This document shows, piece after piece, positions 60,447 to 64,000 of a stretch of DNA of 64,000 nt (positions are counted from its first letter, which is position 1; each line of letters opens with the position of its first letter). A program made the translations under genes and the position numbers. The stretch spans positions 2,168,565 to 2,232,564 of the forward strand of contig NZ_KV917377.1 of the NCBI RefSeq assembly GCF_002019705.1, written 5' to 3'. Origin of the DNA: Shouchella patagoniensis. Lineage in GTDB: Bacteria > Bacillota > Bacilli > Bacillales > Bacillaceae_D. A model generated the notes under the pieces. The model saw only the letters and a program-made list of their open reading frames with translations, was not told the DNA's origin and searched no databases.

Positions 60447-61019
60447 TTATTGACAATTTCCAGCAAGGATTATACCTTCTAAGACAGGAGCACCTGAAGT
60501 GCCAGCCAACAAATTAAAAGGGCGTACTGATACACGCGAGTTTGGCGTAACGGATGCAGCGGTAGGAAGTTCTATTCGGGATGACCAAGTAGGTGGGTCT
60601 TCCGGAGTAGCAAATAACTGGTTTCCAAAGCTACCAGTCCCGGGAATGATGATTTCACCTGTATACTTGTCAAAATTACCGAAAACTTGAGGCTGCGGTA
60701 AGGTTACCATAATGCTCACAGCCTGACCTCCTCTTGGACCAAAATTCACATAAGCTACGCCACCTGTACCGAATGGTACTCTCCCTCGGGGCCGTAAAGA
60801 CGTACAGCAGGGGTAAGGGATTAAACCCGGAACGCAGAGGATGTCCCCGGGGAATAATACATTAGGATTTGGAATATGGGGATTGTTAACTGCAAGTGCT
60901 TCTATTCTTACTCTGAATATCTGCGCAATGGTATAGAACGTGTCTCCTGGAATTACGGTGTACCGACCCAAAAACCCCGGTGGACAGTTCCCTGGTATTC
61001 TTGCTTGTTGTCTATACAT
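60447..61019 (-). CDS. LysM-domain protein, SafA-like
   Basis: 190 residues from the ATG at 61019 (GGGAGG upstream). The LysM motif is at residues 20-65 (YTVIPGDTFYTIAQIFRVRIEALAVNNPHIPNP...LFPGDILCVP). The remainder is a Pro/Gly-rich beta domain (RGRVPFGTGGVAYVNFGP). There is no signal peptide, which suits a spore-coat or cortex-associated protein rather than an exported hydrolase. No catalytic domain is visible. Confidence 0.82.
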   Translation of the reverse strand: MYRQQARIPGNCPPGFLGRYTVIPGDTFYTIAQIFRVRIEALAVNNPHIPNPNVLFPGDILCVPGLIPYPCCTSLRPRGRVPFGTGGVAYVNFGPRGGQAVSIMVTLPQPQVFGNFDKYTGEIIIPGTGSFGNQLFATPEDPPTWSSRIELPTAASVTPNSRVSVRPFNLLAGTSGAPVLEGIILAGNCQ

Positions 61020-61392
61020 AAATCTGCCTCCCAATCGTAAAAACCTTATTTTACGGTATGTAGTAAGCTTTAAAGTGGGTATGCTTTTTGGAATTATGAA
61101 TTAATTATCATCAAAACAGTAAAAACACTATTGTTGTTATGACTGGTTCTACAGTGAATCTTAACAGCAATCAGTAATAAATGGTTAGGGGGAAAGTGAT
61201 GAGTGTGATATTTTAACCTAGTAGTTTAAAGGATGAAATTATAGGACTTATAGAGTTTTTTAAAGAAAATGATACGGTTTTGCCTTGTTTTCATGCAATG
61301 TAAGGGGAGGATTTATTTAAGAAGGTACTATAGATTTCATCTCGAATTATATAATGTGAGTTACTATCATTCATTAGTTGAGGTGAGCTGTC
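61020..61392. other. Intergenic stretch with a short remnant
   Basis: A start-less frame at about 61211-61303 (SLKDEIIGLIEFFKENDTVLP) has coding-like composition but no start or ribosome site. Nothing else is seen. Confidence 0.4.
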
Positions 61393-62103
61393 TTGAGCAG
61401 AGTTGAGAACAGTAAAAAGTTAAATTTAGAACGTATCGTTTTTATTGGAAGAACTTACGAGGAATATCTTAATATGTTCTTGCTTTCAAAAGAAGAGTTG
61501 TTTGGAAAGAAAGTTCTTGATTGCCCTGCAGGTGCATGTTCTTTTACTGCTGTAGGTAACAAGTTAGGATTAGACATTATTGCTTGTGATATTGCTTATT
61601 ATCACTCTGGCAATTTACTTAAATCAAAAGGACTTCAAGATATTGAACATGCGATGGTTCATATGGAAAAAGCGTTTGATAACTATAATTGGGATTTCTT
61701 TAGAGACATAGCAGATTTAAAATCTCATAGACTTAGTGCCTTAACAAATTGTTCAAATGACATGCTAGAGAATGGTGAAAAGTACATTCCTGTTACGTTA
61801 CCTACATTACCGTTTAAAGACGATCAATTTGATATCGTTCTATCTGCTCATTTTTTATTTATGTATGGAGATAGATTAGACTATCAATTTCATATTAATA
61901 CTTTAAAAGAGTTGTTAAGAGTAACTAAGCTAGAGTTACGAATTTTCCCATTAGTGAACTTAGAAGGAAAAAGGTATGAAGAATTAGATAACATTATAAA
62001 ATCTTTAAAAAGTTGGGGTTATGAAGTCACAGAAATAGCCGTCAACTACGAATTTCAAATAAATGCAAATTCAATGTTGAAAGTAAGGAAGTTGACGAGA
62101 TAA
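61393..62103 (+). CDS. Class I SAM-dependent methyltransferase-like protein
   Basis: 236 residues, TTG start with GAGGTG upstream. Motif I is variant (KVLDCPAGACSFTAVGNKLG rather than D-x-G-x-G), motif II IIACDIAYYH, motif IV FDIVLSAHFLFMYGDRLDY, and the post-motif LLRVTKLELRIFPL. Compared with typical enzymes it has an insertion after motif II. The substrate is unknown and no partner lies next to it. Confidence 0.75.
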   Translation: MSRVENSKKLNLERIVFIGRTYEEYLNMFLLSKEELFGKKVLDCPAGACSFTAVGNKLGLDIIACDIAYYHSGNLLKSKGLQDIEHAMVHMEKAFDNYNWDFFRDIADLKSHRLSALTNCSNDMLENGEKYIPVTLPTLPFKDDQFDIVLSAHFLFMYGDRLDYQFHINTLKELLRVTKLELRIFPLVNLEGKRYEELDNIIKSLKSWGYEVTEIAVNYEFQINANSMLKVRKLTR

Positions 62104-62312
62104 GAAAGACTCAATAAAGAGCTAGTAAGCACGTTAATTATTTCCTGATTTCTATAAAAACAAATTAAATTAGCATCTAAAAGAGTAGTTCCAAGCTGCT
62201 CATGCTTTAAATGAGATATCTCTCTTTAACTAATCGTTTGCTACTCTTAAAAAAATGGTGCCGATTATTAATAGTATGTAAATGTACAAATAAAATATAA
62301 AGGAGAAATGAA

Positions 62313-63194
62313 ATGGAAGTATTTGTGCAGCATATTGATGCATTTAGTTCAGTTCCAAACAAAGGGAACCCAGCTGGTGTAGTGCTTGATGGAGATAATT
62401 ACACTGAATTACAAATGCTAGAGATAGCAAAGAAAGTGGGATTCAATGAAACTGTATTTGTAGTCGCATCAGAAATCGCTGACTTTAGATTCAGATACTT
62501 TACTCCAGGTCATGAGAATAACCTTTGTGGTCATGCAACTATGGGGGCTATCTATGCATTAAAGATGAATGGGGATTTGAAATCCGACGAAATAGCAATC
62601 GAAACAAATGTAGGCGTTCTACCTTTAGTAATAGAATGTTCTAGTATAAAAATGAAACAAGCTAAACCTACATTTAAAGAATTTCGGGGCTCGAGATTAG
62701 AGTTAGCGAAATCAATCGGATTGTCCGAAAAAGAATTACATCCTGATTACCCTATTATGTATGGGAGTACCGGAATTTGGACGTTAATTATTCCAATAAA
62801 AAAGCTATCGAGTTTTGTGAAAATGAATCCTCAAACCGACACATTCCCAGAAGTTTTAAATGAAATGCCAAGGGCTTCTCTACATCCTTTTTGTTTTGAA
62901 GTAAGAGATAAAGAAAGCTTTATGCATGGTAGACACTTCTCTTCCCCCTATTCAGGTACGATTGAAGATGCCGTAACAGGAACCGCATCTGGTGTAATGG
63001 GAGCTTATTATCAAAAATTTGTACATAGAGAAATACAATTACCTTCAACCCTTATTGTTGAACAAGGACATGAAATGAATAAAGATGGAAAGGTATATGT
63101 ACATTTGGAAGGTCAACGTGATGAATTAGATGTATATATCTCTGGAAACGCAGTTCATGTTAAAGAATTTATGGTAGAGCTGAATGAAATGTAA
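62313..63194 (+). CDS. PhzF-family isomerase/epimerase-like protein
   Basis: 293 residues with AAGGAG before the ATG. The catalytic Glu is in KKVGFNETVFVV near residue 48, and the two family boxes are FTPGHENNLCGHATMGA and TIEDAVTGTASGVMGAY. The protein is probably cytosolic and dimeric. Members isomerise dihydroanthranilate-type substrates or act on unknown small metabolites; no phenazine genes are near. Confidence 0.88.
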   Translation: MEVFVQHIDAFSSVPNKGNPAGVVLDGDNYTELQMLEIAKKVGFNETVFVVASEIADFRFRYFTPGHENNLCGHATMGAIYALKMNGDLKSDEIAIETNVGVLPLVIECSSIKMKQAKPTFKEFRGSRLELAKSIGLSEKELHPDYPIMYGSTGIWTLIIPIKKLSSFVKMNPQTDTFPEVLNEMPRASLHPFCFEVRDKESFMHGRHFSSPYSGTIEDAVTGTASGVMGAYYQKFVHREIQLPSTLIVEQGHEMNKDGKVYVHLEGQRDELDVYISGNAVHVKEFMVELNEM

Positions 63195-63281
63195 CAATTG
63201 ATTACGACTGGTCTGCGGTACTTTATTGTAATAAAGGTTTGCAATTCCTCTTCGAATACATTAAAGAGTTTTCCATAAACG

Positions 63282-63506
63282 GTGGCCTACTTACACCTAA
63301 GCCCTAAAAAATCCCTTTCCAACAAGGATTGGTTCTTATTCATGACTCCAATCTTCCATTAAAACGTTCATTTTCATAGAAAAACCAAACAAGCTTGCTG
63401 CTTTTTCTACGTTTCTAGAAAAACAGCAAACTTGTTGTCTTATGAATGGTAATAGCTTAGCACTTCTTTCCAATCTGCTGGTTTCCCGTTCGCACGGTGC
63501 TCAGTT
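63282..63506 (-). repeat. Duplicated segment, copy 2
   Basis: Closely similar to 57919-58141, including the protein tail RANGKPADWKEVLSYYHS with stop at 63440-63442, the hairpin, and the start-like segment (here ATG-AAT-AAG-AAC, stopping after 18 codons). The flanks are unrelated. Confidence 0.6.
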
Positions 63507-63550
63507 TGGAGACTTATTAAGAAGATAACTTATGACTTTCTATTGATTCA

Positions 63551-63740
63551 TTATGTAAAACAAGTAATCATCTGATGGGCGCTCATTTCACCCTGATCAA
63601 TAAGCTCTAAATTACGTATAGAATCCAGAACCGACTCTCCTGTTGTAAGTAAGAATTTTTTGCAAAACCTTTAAGTCCGTAGGGCAAAGTGTTGTTACCA
63701 TACATGATAAAGAAAATTCCTTAGACAACCCCGTTTCTTT
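63551..63740 (-). pseudogene. Frameshifted 3' gene remnant
   Basis: Minus-strand frames read MYGNNTLPYGLKGFAKN (about 63640-63700) and, after a frame change, LLTTGESVLDSIRNLELID and QGEMSAHQMITCF to a TAA at 63551-63553. The pieces look like one decayed coding region. Not recognised. The rest of the window to 64000 has no clear gene. Confidence 0.35.
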
Positions 63741-64000
63741 ATTATAATTTAGAAAGATCTCTGCCTGAGAATGATTTATTGCAGCAAGTGTAGTGAACGG
63801 TGCCTTTCGTTCATAGAACCAAGGAAAAGATCACGAATAGTAATTTCATCCTGCTACACCTACAAGATCCACATCGAACAAAAAATCTTTCTCTTCAATT
63901 TGAATGTCGGACATTTGTTATTTTCAGTTAGCTTATATTTTTCCGGATTTTACTAAAAGAAATAGTTTATGACGCTCTTCTTTTCGCGGTAAGAATTCCA

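Overview
The window looks like a chromosomal segment of a low-GC, spore-forming Bacillaceae, probably of the alkaliphilic or halotolerant Bacillus, Alkalihalobacillus or Shouchella type. The basis is strong AGGAGG-type ribosome sites with frequent GTG and TTG starts, CcpA-like cre boxes, a DUF3231 protein, a YesMN-type two-component system, intergenic repeats carrying TGGGACAAAA, and RRNPP (Rap/NprR/PlcR-type) regulators paired with small secreted peptides. No tRNA, rRNA or CRISPR array was seen.

Layout. 0-3.5 kb: an alpha/beta hydrolase divergent from a CGNR regulator, then decayed genes (the tail of a P-type ATPase, and a GNAT gene with an in-frame stop). 3.6-9.4 kb: an operon of a GntR/LacI-type regulator, a PhnP-like metallohydrolase and a complete ABC importer, plausibly for a phosphonate or phosphoester. 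9.6-9.8 kb: a serine-recombinase scrap.

The main interest is 10.3-38.6 kb. Cluster A (10.3-25.1 kb, all on the minus strand) combines a type II polyketide or fatty-acid synthase (fused KS-CLF, two ACPs, FabG, FabZ, a KASIII, an AcpS-type transferase) with the marker set for glycerate-derived tetronate rings: an FkbH-type glyceryl-ACP synthase, a dedicated ACP, a KASIII and an E2-like acyltransferase, plus an alpha/beta hydrolase. A CrtI-like and a PHBH-like flavoenzyme may tailor the product. Cluster B (28.6-37.0 kb, minus strand) is a second, separate KS/CLF/FabG/FabZ/ACP/AcpS set with its own CrtI-like enzyme, an MFS exporter and two GNAT-fold acyltransferases, which points to an N-acylated or amide-linked polyene-like lipid. 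Each cluster adjoins a divergent pair of an HTH-TPR regulator and a 42-46 residue secreted peptide gene (25.0-26.7 and 37.2-38.4 kb). Each cluster also ends with a tiny basic membrane protein, and the two share a T-Y-I-P-I tail motif. An inverted repeat (AATATAAC, four bases, GTTATATT) lies before cluster B, and a near copy lies between regulator 2 and peptide 2. My reading is two paralogous lipid or polyene pathways controlled by peptide quorum sensing, one of them making a tetronate.

38.9-41.3 kb: a DUF418 membrane protein with a TetR repressor and a perfect 22-bp operator palindrome, then a gene stump cut by an IS3-family element (41.35-42.57 kb). 42.7-49.4 kb: a phage-derived lysis and control module (two coiled-coil membrane proteins, a 1107-residue amidase with eight near-identical peptidoglycan-binding repeats, a holin, an ArpU-like regulator, a repressor with operator repeats). 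50.4-57.6 kb: a lipoprotein and a sugar ABC importer operon with its YesMN-like two-component system and a cre box. 57.6-64 kb: a DUF3231 protein, a truncated dienelactone hydrolase, a LysM protein, a methyltransferase, a PhzF-family protein, a duplicated segment of about 225 bp and several gene scraps.
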